A stretch of 9,403 nucleotides of DNA from Solirubrobacter ginsenosidimutans (GCF_027587205.1 NZ_JAPDOD010000103.1:1-9403); one strand, 5' to 3'. Positions 1 through 7,995 are shown, counted from the stretch's first letter. Program-made: numbers and translations. Notes: a model not told the origin generated them from the sequence alone.

Positions 1-179
1 AGCGAGGCCGCGCCGGCGGCGCGGGCGGGGCGCGAGGCCGCGTGGGGCGTGCGCGAGGTGACGGCTGCCACGTGGGGCGCCGGCGCGCGGGCGTCGGCGC
101 GCTCAGGTGCTGCGGCCGCCGTTGCTGCGGCGAGGGACGCGAGCGCCGTGAGGAGGAGGGCCGCGGCGCCCGCGCGCAC
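1..179 (-). CDS. Partial secreted protein of unknown function (5' end only)
   Basis: The reading frame starts with GTG at 179-177, directly after the TAG stop (182-180) of the upstream surface-protein gene. It stays open for 59 codons to the window edge. The N-terminus reads MRAGAAALLLTALASLAA followed by Ala/Thr-rich sequence, a typical Sec signal peptide (one Arg, a hydrophobic core, then a small-residue cleavage region near residues 22-25). A Pro/Ala/Arg-rich stretch follows that looks like a flexible extracellular linker. A purine-rich GGGGGAG lies about 11 bases before the GTG, inside the end of the upstream gene, and zero spacing suggests translational coupling. No catalytic domain is reached, so the function is unknown. 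A sortase or another partner of the upstream surface protein would fit the context, but that is inference. The main doubt is that GC-rich DNA often leaves frames open; the signal peptide and exact stop/start junction favour a real gene. Confidence 0.62.
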   Translation of the reverse strand, partial: MRAGAAALLLTALASLAAATAAAAPERADARAPAPHVAAVTSRTPHAASRPARAAGAAS

Positions 180-1838
180 CTATCCCGTCACTCCCCCGCC
201 TGCCCCGCGGGCCGGAAGGACCCGGATCGAGGCGGCGTTGTGGCGGGTGCCGCCGTTGCGGCTCGTCACCGCCGCGACGTTGGTGATCACCCCTTTGGCG
301 GTGCGGGCGATCCGGACGGTCACATACCCCTGGCGCTGCCCGGTGAGCACCGGGATGGCGGCGCACGGGCGGCCGCGGCGATAGACGATCGGCACCGTCG
401 CGCGCACGATCGTGAGCTCCTTGGGGAGCACGTCGCAGACGAGGACGTTCTGCGCGGCCCCGGTCCCGAGGTTCGTGACCCGGATCCGGAAGCGGACCGT
501 GTCGCCGGCGTGCCTGGTCACCCGCTCGACCGCTCGACCGCGCGGAGTCATGACCTTCTTGCAGACCCGCACGTCGCTCTGGGCATCCTTGACGATGACC
601 GTGCCGGGCGGCTCGTCCGGGTCGAGCGGCTGGCCCGGCTCTTGGGTGTCGGGCGTAGGCGTCGGCGAGACGATCGGCGCCGGCGAGGGCGTTGGCTCGA
701 CGGTCGGCACGGGCGTGGGCGTGCGCGTCGGTGTCGGCGTGCGGGTCGGTGTCGGCGTGCGGGTCGGTGTCGGCGCGACGGTCGCCGTCGGCGTAGCGGT
801 CGGCGTCGTGGTCGGGATCGTCGTCGGGGTAGGTGTCGGCGTGGGCGGTGCCACGGTCGGCGTCGAGGTGGGCGTCGGCGTCGGGTTCGGAGGGATCGGC
901 GGGCACGGCTCCGGGTCCGGCAGGCACACATCCGGCGGGTGTGTGTGCGTCTCCCCCGTGTTCCCGCTGATCGCGCCCACCGCGAGCGCGCCGTTGATGT
1001 TGCCGCCGGCGATCGTCAGCACCGCGCGCGGCGCCAGGATCGACCCCTGCCACGACATGTACGGCGGGAGGGCGATCGTCGTCGCCTCGGGGAAGTTCCA
1101 CAGCGTGCCGCGCCGCAGCCCTTCGAGGTCGCCGCTCACCGTGTCGCCGAGCTGGACGAACTGCCCGGTGGCCCAATCGAAGTAGCGGATCTCGTACATG
1201 CCCTGGTTGGCGTAGCTCGTGCCCGTGACGTTGATCAGCGTCGTGGAGCCGGGCGGCACCTTGATCCAGATCGACGGCGCCGAGGCGAGCTTCGTCGCCG
1301 TGAGCGTGAAGACGTTGCGGACCGGATCGGTGCCGGTGAACTGCAGCCCGGGTGACCCGCCGTCGTGCGGGCCGATCGTCCCGGTGGCCGGGACTTCGGT
1401 CGCCCAGTAGCTCGAGCGGATGTTGAGCGCGTCGAACAGCGCGCCGACGTCGAACGGCGGCGCCGCCTTCGTGAAGTACGTCACGTCCTGCGGGCCGCTG
1501 AGGCTGGTGCCGTAGGTCGCACGCCCGTTATTGAGCCCGCTGTTGGTGAACTGCAGGGCGCGTCCGACCGCTAGGTCCAACCGCGCCCGGTCGAGCGGGA
1601 GCCGCGAGCCGACCCCGAAGCTCTCGAACGCCGCGTCACGCCCGACCACCGCGCCGCCCTCGTTCTCGCCCGCCTTCCAGCTGGCGTCGCCGAGCACGAC
1701 CATGTCCCACTCCGGCACGGGGCCGAGCGGAAGGTCCATGCAATCGCTCTCCGCCGGCGGCTGGGCGTCCACGCCGCGCGGCGCGCTCAGCGCCACGACG
1801 GCCGCCAGTACCGCGGCCACGATCACCCACCACCGCAT
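180..1838 (-). CDS. Secreted choice-of-anchor A / Pro-Thr linker / DUF11 surface protein
   Basis: This is a 552-residue exported protein, probably a cell-surface or matrix component. Residues 1-25 form a signal peptide (MRWWVIVAAVLAAVVALSA, cleavage likely after VDA). Residues about 44-300 match the choice-of-anchor A domain: it opens with VVLGDASW and AVVGRDAAFESFGVGSRL and closes with WQGSILAP (263-270) and GGNINGALAVG. A Thr-Pro-rich linker follows (about 315-410), with an exact six-residue repeat. The last part (about 413-540) is a DUF11 beta-sandwich with TVRFRIRVTNLGTGAAQNVLVCDVLP. ATG at 1838 is preferred over the in-frame GTG at 1847 because the hydrophobic core follows it directly and the GTG has no usable ribosome-binding spacing. 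The protein ends LPARGAGGGVTG, with no C-terminal membrane helix, so it lacks a classical LPXTG anchor. It lies 61 bp after clpX. The exact ligand or role is unknown. Confidence 0.93.
   Translation of the reverse strand: MRWWVIVAAVLAAVVALSAPRGVDAQPPAESDCMDLPLGPVPEWDMVVLGDASWKAGENEGGAVVGRDAAFESFGVGSRLPLDRARLDLAVGRALQFTNSGLNNGRATYGTSLSGPQDVTYFTKAAPPFDVGALFDALNIRSSYWATEVPATGTIGPHDGGSPGLQFTGTDPVRNVFTLTATKLASAPSIWIKVPPGSTTLINVTGTSYANQGMYEIRYFDWATGQFVQLGDTVSGDLEGLRRGTLWNFPEATTIALPPYMSWQGSILAPRAVLTIAGGNINGALAVGAISGNTGETHTHPPDVCLPDPEPCPPIPPNPTPTPTSTPTVAPPTPTPTPTTIPTTTPTATPTATVAPTPTRTPTPTRTPTPTRTPTPVPTVEPTPSPAPIVSPTPTPDTQEPGQPLDPDEPPGTVIVKDAQSDVRVCKKVMTPRGRAVERVTRHAGDTVRFRIRVTNLGTGAAQNVLVCDVLPKELTIVRATVPIVYRRGRPCAAIPVLTGQRQGYVTVRIARTAKGVITNVAAVTSRNGGTRHNAASIRVLPARGAGGGVTG
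721..774. repeat. Three tandem 18-bp units in the Pro-Thr linker
   Basis: Three consecutive 18-bp units begin at 721, 739 and 757. The first differs from the others by one base (gtgcgcgtc instead of gtgcgggtc). Read on the minus strand, each unit encodes six residues of the pattern Thr-Pro-Thr-Arg-Thr-Pro, so copy-number changes would keep the frame. Degenerate versions of the same gtcggc-rich motif extend over about 650-900. This is a coding minisatellite within the surface-protein linker, not an intergenic array. Confidence 0.9.
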
Positions 1839-1844
1839 GGCGCG

Positions 1845-1880
1845 CACGCTCTCGGAGCGTGGGATGAGCGGGGCTCACCC
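1845..1880 (-). promoter_or_regulatory. Two adjacent stem-loops between clpX and the surface-protein gene
   Basis: The 61-bp gap after clpX holds two inverted repeats. The first in transcription order (1880-1861) has an 8-bp stem with one bulged base: GGG plus TGAGC pairs with GCTCA plus CCC around a CCC loop. The second (1861-1845) is a perfect 7-bp stem, CACGCTC / GAGCGTG, with a CGA loop. It contains the only purine-rich GAGAG before the ATG at 1838. There is no T-run, so this is not a standard intrinsic terminator. It could attenuate transcription from clpX or mask the ribosome-binding site. Chance is a real alternative in DNA this GC-rich. Confidence 0.35.
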
Positions 1881-1899
1881 GCGAAGGATGATCAGGTCT

Positions 1900-3168
<1,269 letters not shown>

Positions 3169-3173
3169 AACAG

Positions 3174-3758
3174 CTAGTGCTCGTGGATCACCCTGTCGAT
3201 GATGCCGTACTCCTTGGCCTCGTCCGAGGACATGAAGTAGTCACGTTCTGTATCTGACCGCACCGCCTCGACGTCCTTGCCGGAGTGCAGGGCGATGATC
3301 TCGTCCAGCCGGCGGCGGAGCTCGATGACCTCGCGAGCGTGGATCTCGATGTCCGTCGCCTGGCCGGAGAAGCCCGAGGACACCTGGTGGATCAGGATCT
3401 TGGCGTTGGGCAGCGCCATGCGCTTGCCCTTCGCCCCGCCGGCGAGCAGCAGCGCGCCCATCGACATCGCGATGCCGACGCAGATCGTCTGCACGTCCGG
3501 CTTGATGAAGTTCATCGTGTCGTAGATCGCCAGACCTGCGTACACGGAGCCGCCGGGCGAGTTGATGTAGAGCGAGATGTCCTTGTCGGGATCCTCGGAC
3601 TCCAGATGCAGGAGCTGGGCCACGATCAGGTTGGCGATCTGATCGTCCACGGGGGTCCCGAGGAAGACGATCCGCTCGTTCAACAGGCGGCTGTAGATGT
3701 CAAACGCACGCTCCCCACGGGAGGTTTGTTCGACAACCATCGGTACGAGTGGGCTCAC
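3174..3758 (-). CDS. clpP: ATP-dependent Clp protease proteolytic subunit ClpP
   Basis: ClpP is the serine peptidase that forms a double-ring chamber and degrades substrates delivered by ClpX or ClpC. The 194-residue product has the complete catalytic triad: Ser99 in MSMGALLL, His124 in ILIHQ, and Asp173 in TERDYF. The oxyanion-loop glycines are in SPGGSV (67-72). The GTG start at 3758 is chosen because the following [23 protein letters not shown] matches the conserved N-terminus of mature E. coli ClpP; starting at the internal ATG (3740) would remove Leu-Val-Pro. A GAGG lies only 3 bases before the GTG, which is unusually close. Little or no propeptide is present. The gene follows tig by 138 bp and precedes clpX by 5 bp, the common tig-clpP-clpX order. 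Many Actinobacteria carry two adjacent clpP genes, but only one is present here. Confidence 0.99.
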   Translation of the reverse strand: MSPLVPMVVEQTSRGERAFDIYSRLLNERIVFLGTPVDDQIANLIVAQLLHLESEDPDKDISLYINSPGGSVYAGLAIYDTMNFIKPDVQTICVGIAMSMGALLLAGGAKGKRMALPNAKILIHQVSSGFSGQATDIEIHAREVIELRRRLDEIIALHSGKDVEAVRSDTERDYFMSSDEAKEYGIIDRVIHEH

Positions 3759-3763
3759 GGTCC

Positions 3764-3781
3764 TCGCTTCGTTTCGCTTCG
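3764..3781. repeat. TCGCTTCG direct repeat in the clpP leader
   Basis: Two identical 8-bp copies (3764-3771 and 3774-3781) lie one helical turn apart, within 25 bp of the clpP GTG. On the minus strand they read as purine-rich CGAAGCGA units, and the copy nearer the start supplies the GAGG that may act as the ribosome-binding site. They may reflect leader composition rather than an operator. Confidence 0.3.
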
Positions 3782-3853
3782 AACGCTCGAATCCTTCAGA
3801 TGGCTGACGGCCCGTGCCGCACCACTCGGGCGAAGACTAGCAACGGGTTGGGC

Positions 3854-3877
3854 TCGTCAGACCCGGGTCGTTAGACC
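3854..3877. repeat. 14-bp-period direct repeat with embedded palindrome
   Basis: Two 10-bp copies, TCGTCAGACC and TCGTTAGACC, have one mismatch and are spaced by CGGG. The junction forms GACCCGGGTC, a perfect 10-bp palindrome (3860-3869). The pair lies upstream of clpP and could be a binding site for a regulator of clpPX. No protein is known from the sequence alone. Confidence 0.4.
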
Positions 3878-3896
3878 AGGTGTTAAAAGCAGCTGA

Positions 3897-5222
3897 TCAG
3901 GAATCTGGCTGCTCGGCGGCAGGAACCGGCTTCGCGGACTCCGCGAGCAGGTCCAGCGCCTTGCGCTGCGACAAGTCGTCTTTGAGGCTGTCGAGGCGCC
4001 CGTTGTCACGGAGGCGCTCGAGCAGCTTCGCCGGCGAGGTCTTCTCGCCCGGGGGTGACGCCTCGGCTACCGCCTCGAGCATCTCCTCCTCGGAGGGCTC
4101 GAGCGACTCCGCCTCGACGACCGCGGCGAGCACCGCCTCGCGGCGCAGCGCCTGGTCGGCGTCGGGCTTGGCCTGCTCGATCGTCTCCTCTTCGGAGCGC
4201 TGGGAGATCCGCAGGTACGTGTCGCGGTCGATGCCCTGGTGCGAGAGCTGGTGGAGCATCGCGTCCCACATCTCCTTCGCACGCGCCTCGACGAGCGCGT
4301 CCGGCACCTCGATCGTCGCGGCGGCGACCGCGGCGTCCAGCGCCGCCTCGCGGAACTCGCCCTCGATGCGCGACGTCTCGGACTCGGCCATCCGCGAGCG
4401 GATGTCCTCGCGCAGCTCGTCCAGCGTGTCGAAGCCTGCCTCCTCGGCCAGCTCGTCGTTGAGCTCGGGCAGCTGCTTCGCCTTGATCTCGCGCACCTTG
4501 ACGGCGAACTCCGCCACCTCGCCCGCGAGCTCGGTCGAGCCGTAGTCGTCGGGGAACGTGACGGTGACCGTCAGCTCCTGGCCGGCGACCGAGCCCTCGA
4601 GCTGCTCCTCGAAGCCCGGCACGAGCCGGCCGGAGCCGAGCTCGATCATCTGGTCGCGCCCCTCGCCGCCGGCGAACGGCACGCCGTCGAGGGTGCCGGC
4701 GAAGTCCATCACGACGAAGTCGCCGCGCTGGGCCTGGCGCTCGACGGGCTCGAGCTTGGCCGCGCGCTCGCGCAGCCGGTCGACCTCTTCGGCGACGGCG
4801 TCGTCGGAGACGTCGGCCTCGCGCTTCTCGACCTCGAGGCCCTTGTAGTCGCCCAGCGTCGCCTTCGGGCGCACGCCGATCTCGATCGAGAACTTCAGCG
4901 GCTGCCCGTCGGCGGGCAGCTCCGCGATGTCCACGTCAGGCTCGCCGACCGGCACCACGTGGGCGTCGTCGATCGCGGCGCGATACCACCCGCCGAGCGA
5001 CTCGCGGACCGCCTCGTCCAGCACCGCCTCCCGGCCGACGCGCTTGATGACGACGGGCGGCGGCGCCTTGCCCGCCCGGAACCCGGGCACGCGGATGTTG
5101 CGTGCAAGCTGCTTGGCGGCTTGAGTGATGCGCCGCTCGACCTCGCCGGGGCCGACCTCGGCCTCCACGCGTACGCGTGATTCGGGGAGCTCGGTGGTGG
5201 TGGTGCTGATGTCGTTTGCCAT
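3897..5222 (-). CDS. tig: Trigger factor, ribosome-associated chaperone and prolyl isomerase
   Basis: Trigger factor binds the ribosome exit tunnel and shields nascent chains. This copy has 441 residues, near the family norm. The N-terminal ribosome-binding domain (about 1-115) carries VPGFRAGKAP at 45-54, matching the GFRxGK signature; the Lys of the E. coli Phe-Arg-Lys motif is Ala here. The FKBP-type isomerase domain (about 150-240) shows FAGTLDG, LGSGRLVPGFEEQLEG and VTFPDDYG, ending in AEFAVKVREIK. The C-terminal helical chaperone domain (about 250-441) begins LPELNDELAEEAGF. ATG at 5222 places the conserved LPESRVRVEAEV at residues 12-23, as expected. An in-frame ATG at 5303 has a better Shine-Dalgarno sequence, but the added 27 codons have poor third-position GC (18 of 26 after the ATG), unlike the gene body. 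The gene opens the minus-strand run and is divergent from the chemotaxis receptor. Confidence 0.98.
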   Translation of the reverse strand: MANDISTTTTELPESRVRVEAEVGPGEVERRITQAAKQLARNIRVPGFRAGKAPPPVVIKRVGREAVLDEAVRESLGGWYRAAIDDAHVVPVGEPDVDIAELPADGQPLKFSIEIGVRPKATLGDYKGLEVEKREADVSDDAVAEEVDRLRERAAKLEPVERQAQRGDFVVMDFAGTLDGVPFAGGEGRDQMIELGSGRLVPGFEEQLEGSVAGQELTVTVTFPDDYGSTELAGEVAEFAVKVREIKAKQLPELNDELAEEAGFDTLDELREDIRSRMAESETSRIEGEFREAALDAAVAAATIEVPDALVEARAKEMWDAMLHQLSHQGIDRDTYLRISQRSEEETIEQAKPDADQALRREAVLAAVVEAESLEPSEEEMLEAVAEASPPGEKTSPAKLLERLRDNGRLDSLKDDLSQRKALDLLAESAKPVPAAEQPDS

Positions 5223-5445
5223 GAGAGCGGCGGAGAACGATACAAAGGCCCGCGCATGCGAGAGCGTTTCGCCGCCTGGTTCGTGACCGGGCCCCTCGGT
5301 CATCTGGCCTCCGGCATCGCCGATTGGGCGGTGTTGTTGTGGCGCGCGCGGCGCCGAAGATGAGTGTTCCACGGGCGTTGCGTTAAGACGACGCGACCCT
5401 CGGTCGATGAAGCCGGAAACGTACGCCGTCCCGGAGATCGCCCTC
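5223..5445. promoter_or_regulatory. Divergent tig / chemotaxis-receptor control region
   Basis: This 223-bp region should hold the promoters of tig (minus) and the receptor (plus). It contains an interrupted palindrome at 5284-5302 and a minus-strand GGAGG (5312-5308). A possible tig -10 is TATCGT on the minus strand, about 14 bases before the ATG at 5222, which would give a very short leader. A stem-loop, GTTGCGT (5377-5383) with ACGCGAC (5391-5397) around a 7-base loop, lies before the receptor gene. A GC-only inverted repeat, GGCGC-N5-GCGCC, spans 5341-5355. I could not place confident -35/-10 pairs, and no riboswitch class is recognisable. Confidence 0.45.
5284..5302. promoter_or_regulatory. 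Interrupted palindrome TGACCG-N7-CGGTCA, operator candidate
   Basis: The 19-bp site has perfect 6-bp arms and a 7-bp spacer. This is the size and symmetry typical of sites bound by dimeric repressors. It lies 62 bp upstream of the tig ATG, in the divergent tig/receptor region. One arm half, CCCTCGGTC (5293-5301), recurs at 5397-5405 beside the receptor gene. No regulator can be assigned. Confidence 0.4.
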
Positions 5446-7281
5446 ATGTCGCGCTTCGCCAATCTGCCCCTCGCCGTTCGCCTGGCCGCCGCCTTCGGGC
5501 TCCAGGCGATCGCGCTGCTGCTCGTGACCCTGCTCGCCTTCGAGGCGTTCGGTTCGTTCAAGCACGAGGTCAAGGGTCTTTCCGAGCGTGATGTGCGAGC
5601 GGTCTCGCTCGCCGGCGAGGTCGGCCAGCAGGTACAGTCGATCGGCCGCCTCGCGGCCGAGCACCTCTACATCTATGACCGCAACCTGGCCACCCAGGAC
5701 CGGATCGCGGCCGAGGCGAAGGCCTCGATCGACGACGCGACCAAGGACGCCGCCGAGCTCGCCGCGCTCACCAAGGGCAACGCGAACATGGCGACGTTCT
5801 CCGCGCAGGCGACCGCCTGGGGCAAGGACCTCAACGCGGCGCTGGCGCGCTCCCGCGCCGAGACCGTCAGCGGCAGCGAGGACCGCTCGGGCTCCCGCGA
5901 CCTCTACGCCGGCAAGGTCTCGCCCGCGATGAACCGGCTGTTCGCGAGCTCGAGCAAGCTGCAGGACTCGATCGAGGCGTCGACGCACCGCACGGTCGAC
6001 GGCGTCGAGGCCGACACGGCGTCGCGCTCGCGGCTGCTGCTGATCGTCATGGTCGTGTCGATGCTGATCGCGGTCGGCTTCGCGGTGCTGATCACGCGCA
6101 GCGTCGTCGGCCCGGTGCGCCAGCTGATCGCCCGCCTGCGCAGCCTCGACGAGGAGGGGCTCAACGACCTGACCGGCGGCCTCGAGGCCGCCGCCACCGG
6201 CGACTTCACCCACCGCGCGACGCTCACCACCGCGCGGCTGGACGTCTCCTCGACCGACGAGCTCGGGCAACTCGCCCGAACCTTCAACGCGATGCGCGAC
6301 AAGGCCGAGCGCAGCCTCGCCGCCTACACGACCATGTGCAGCGAGATGGGGGTCCTGATCGGCGAGGTCTCGCGCAACGCGGGCAGCGTCTCCGCCGGCT
6401 CGCAGCAGGTCGCCGCCTCCTCCGAGGAGGCCGGGCGCGCCGTCGGCGAGATCGCCAACGCGGTGACCGACGTCGCCCACGGCGCCGAGCGTCAGGTGCG
6501 GATGGTCGAATCCACCCGCAGCGCCGTGCTCGAGGCCAACGCCGCGGCCTCGGCCAGCGCGGCGGCCGCGCTCGCCACCGCCGAAGCGGCCGAGGACGCG
6601 CGCCGCGTCGCGCGCGAGGGCGTCACCGCCGCCGGGCACGCCACCGACGCGATCCGCGGCGTCGCCGCCGCGTCCGCCGAGGTGGGTGCGGCGATCGAGG
6701 ACCTCAACGCCCGCTCCGAGCACATCGGCGGCATCGTGACGACGATCACCGGCCTCGCCGAGCAGACCAACCTGCTGGCTTTGAATGCCGCGATCGAGGC
6801 CGCGCGGGCGGGTGAGCAGGGCCGCGGGTTCGCGGTCGTCGCCGAGGAGGTGCGCAAGCTCGCCGAGGAGTCCGGCCGCGCGGCGTCGGAGATCTCCGAG
6901 CTGATCGCCGAGATGCAGGGCCAGACGCAGCGCGTCGTCGGGGTCGTGGCCGACGGCTCCGCGCGCACCGAAGAAGGGGTCGCCACCGTCGAGCAGACCC
7001 GCGAGGCCTTCCTGCGCATCGACGGCGCGGTCGAGGGCGTGGGCGCGCGGATCGCCGAGATCGCCGCCGCGGTCGAGGAGATCGCCGCGGGCTCGGCGCG
7101 TGCCGAGCGCGACGTCGCCGAGGTCGCCACGGTCGCCGAGCAGTCCTCCGCGTCGGCTGAGCAGGTCTCCGCCTCGACGCAGGAGACCTCGGCGTCGACG
7201 CAGGAGATCGCCGCGTCCGCCGCGGACCTGGCGCGGACCGCCGAGGAGCTCAACGCCCTCGTGGGGCGCTTCACGGTCTAA
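5446..7281 (+). CDS. Methyl-accepting chemotaxis protein (transmembrane receptor)
   Basis: This is a membrane chemoreceptor that would control CheA through CheW. The 611-residue product has TM1 at about 8-30 ([20 protein letters not shown]) and a mostly helical extracellular sensor at about 33-195, resembling four-helix-bundle sensors. TM2 follows at about 197-216 ([20 protein letters not shown]). HAMP then runs to about 290, including [15 protein letters not shown]. The signalling hairpin tip is [23 protein letters not shown] from residue 439. About 22 heptads lie on each side of the tip, consistent with the 44H class (my estimate). The C-terminus, [11 protein letters not shown], lacks a CheR-binding pentapeptide. 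ATG at 5446 is preferred: GGAG lies 9 bases upstream and [18 protein letters not shown] is a typical receptor N-terminus. ATG at 5407 would add 13 residues and has no Shine-Dalgarno. The ligand is unknown. No che or flagellar gene is nearby. Confidence 0.96.
   Translation: MSRFANLPLAVRLAAAFGLQAIALLLVTLLAFEAFGSFKHEVKGLSERDVRAVSLAGEVGQQVQSIGRLAAEHLYIYDRNLATQDRIAAEAKASIDDATKDAAELAALTKGNANMATFSAQATAWGKDLNAALARSRAETVSGSEDRSGSRDLYAGKVSPAMNRLFASSSKLQDSIEASTHRTVDGVEADTASRSRLLLIVMVVSMLIAVGFAVLITRSVVGPVRQLIARLRSLDEEGLNDLTGGLEAAATGDFTHRATLTTARLDVSSTDELGQLARTFNAMRDKAERSLAAYTTMCSEMGVLIGEVSRNAGSVSAGSQQVAASSEEAGRAVGEIANAVTDVAHGAERQVRMVESTRSAVLEANAAASASAAAALATAEAAEDARRVAREGVTAAGHATDAIRGVAAASAEVGAAIEDLNARSEHIGGIVTTITGLAEQTNLLALNAAIEAARAGEQGRGFAVVAEEVRKLAEESGRAASEISELIAEMQGQTQRVVGVVADGSARTEEGVATVEQTREAFLRIDGAVEGVGARIAEIAAAVEEIAAGSARAERDVAEVATVAEQSSASAEQVSASTQETSASTQEIAASAADLARTAEELNALVGRFTV
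7144..7206 (+). repeat. Three consecutive heptad-encoding 21-bp units in the receptor
   Basis: Near the receptor C-terminus three 21-bp units encode [14 protein letters not shown] and TSASTQE (about residues 567-587). The last two differ by only a few bases, and both end in tcgacgcaggag. They form successive heptads of the signalling coiled coil and carry Gln/Glu pairs of the kind used as methylation sites. A short in-frame duplication is a plausible origin. Confidence 0.6.
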
Positions 7282-7901
7282 GCGGTCGGCTTCAAGCGCC
7301 AGGGTTCGGCGATCAGCGTCGTCGCCGCCTCTGGCCGAAGCGCGTCCTGCAGGAGCCCGAGGTAGCGCGGCCAGTGGTCGTCCATGGGGCTGCCGTCGGG
7401 CGCCGGGCGGGTCGTGGCGCCGACCATCCGCAGCATCAACGACACGTCTTCGGGGACCAGGTCTGAGCGGACGACGCCCGCGTCCTGTCCGCGTTTGAGC
7501 ATCCTGGCCGTCGATTCGTTGACCCGGCGGCGCTGATCGTCGGTCAGCGCGGCCGCCCCCAGGCGTTGCGCGACGACGTCGTAGAAGCCCTGGTTGGAGG
7601 CCTGCAGACGGGCGCAGCCGGCCATGTAGGTCGTGAACGCGGTCCAGGCGTCCTCTTCGGCCTCGGCGCCCGCGACGATGCGGTCGATCTCCTCGAGGAT
7701 GTCCTCGAAGATGGCGCGGACGAGCGCCTCCTTGGTCGGGAACCGGCGGTAGAGCGTGCCCTTGCCGACGCCGGCGCGGCGCGCGATCTCCTCGACGCCC
7801 ACATCGAGCCCCGCTTGGGCAAAAGCGGTGCGCGCGGCATCCAGGACGCGCGCGCGGTTGCGGGCGGCGTCGGCCCGCAACGGGCGGACGTTGGCTTCCA
7901 T
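7278..7901 (-). CDS. TetR/AcrR-family transcriptional regulator
   Basis: This is a 207-residue one-component repressor-type protein. The N-terminal DNA-binding domain has the TetR helix-turn-helix at about 36-55, [19 protein letters not shown], followed by [11 protein letters not shown]. The remaining residues (about 70-207) are a helical ligand/dimer domain with no identifiable ligand; family members often sense small hydrophobic compounds and control efflux or metabolism genes. ATG at 7901 is chosen because TAGGAT lies about 8 bases upstream and the protein begins just before the HTH domain, as usual. The frame stays open far upstream to 8273, but that part is antisense to the helicase and shows no TetR similarity. 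The gene is divergent from the helicase across 94 bp, so autoregulation and control of the helicase are possible. Its stop overlaps that of the receptor. Confidence 0.96.
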   Translation of the reverse strand: MEANVRPLRADAARNRARVLDAARTAFAQAGLDVGVEEIARRAGVGKGTLYRRFPTKEALVRAIFEDILEEIDRIVAGAEAEEDAWTAFTTYMAGCARLQASNQGFYDVVAQRLGAAALTDDQRRRVNESTARMLKRGQDAGVVRSDLVPEDVSLMLRMVGATTRPAPDGSPMDDHWPRYLGLLQDALRPEAATTLIAEPWRLKPTA

Positions 7902-7995
7902 CGCAGCGATCCTATATCCGCTCAGGCAACCGTGCGAGGTCAATTCTCTCTGATGCGCGAAGCCGTCCGATGCGCTGCGTAGCTTCCCCGGGCCG
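7902..7995. promoter_or_regulatory. Divergent TetR / helicase promoter region
   Basis: This 94-bp gap is AT-richer than its surroundings. On the minus strand TTGACC (7943-7938) is a good -35 for the TetR gene, with GATATA (7918-7913) downstream at 19 bp as an imperfect -10. Reading plus, TATATC (7913-7918) is a weak -10 for the helicase in the same place. TAGGAT just downstream serves as the TetR ribosome-binding site. I did not find a clean long palindrome, so a TetR operator cannot be pointed to with confidence. The helicase ATG at 7996 has no strong Shine-Dalgarno. Confidence 0.4.

Larger units (their letters stand above)
3759..3896 (-). promoter_or_regulatory. tig-clpP intergenic region, probable internal clpPX promoter
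   Basis: This 138-bp gap is long enough for a separate clpPX promoter. On the minus strand TAGTCT (3840-3835) resembles a -10 box, with CTGACG (3861-3856) upstream as a poor -35 at 15 bp spacing. Two repeats are visible. TCGTCAGACC (3854-3863) and TCGTTAGACC (3868-3877) are separated by CGGG, which also creates the exact palindrome GACCCGGGTC (3860-3869). TCGCTTCG occurs twice, 10 bp apart (3764-3771 and 3774-3781), just before the clpP start. I see no T-tailed terminator after tig, so read-through from tig is likely. The regulator is unknown, and I found no convincing ClgR-type site. Confidence 0.4.

Noticed and set aside
650..900. CRISPR-like or other intergenic repeat array
   Set aside because: Units are 18 bp, contiguous without spacers, and lie in frame within a coding Thr-Pro linker.
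42..1355. Long plus-strand open frames opposite the surface-protein gene, including a Gly-Val-rich repeat protein at 412-1185
   Set aside because: They are antisense to a gene with clear domains. The Val-Gly repeats are the reverse complement of the Thr-Pro linker, and no start signal or family fits.
3759..3896. ClgR operator before clpP
   Set aside because: I could not find the paired CGC...GCG arms with correct spacing.
3893..3900. Terminator after tig
   Set aside because: Only an 8-bp palindrome, CTGATCAG, with no loop or T-run.
5310..5330. Flagellar sigma-28 promoter (GCCGATTG) before the receptor
   Set aside because: No TAAA-type -35 lies at the required distance upstream.
5407..5445. 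Receptor start at ATG 5407
   Set aside because: No Shine-Dalgarno there, while ATG 5446 has GGAG at good distance and gives a standard receptor N-terminus.
5223..5573. N-terminal extension of trigger factor back to 5573
   Set aside because: It overlaps the receptor gene antisense, has no trigger factor similarity and poor codon bias.
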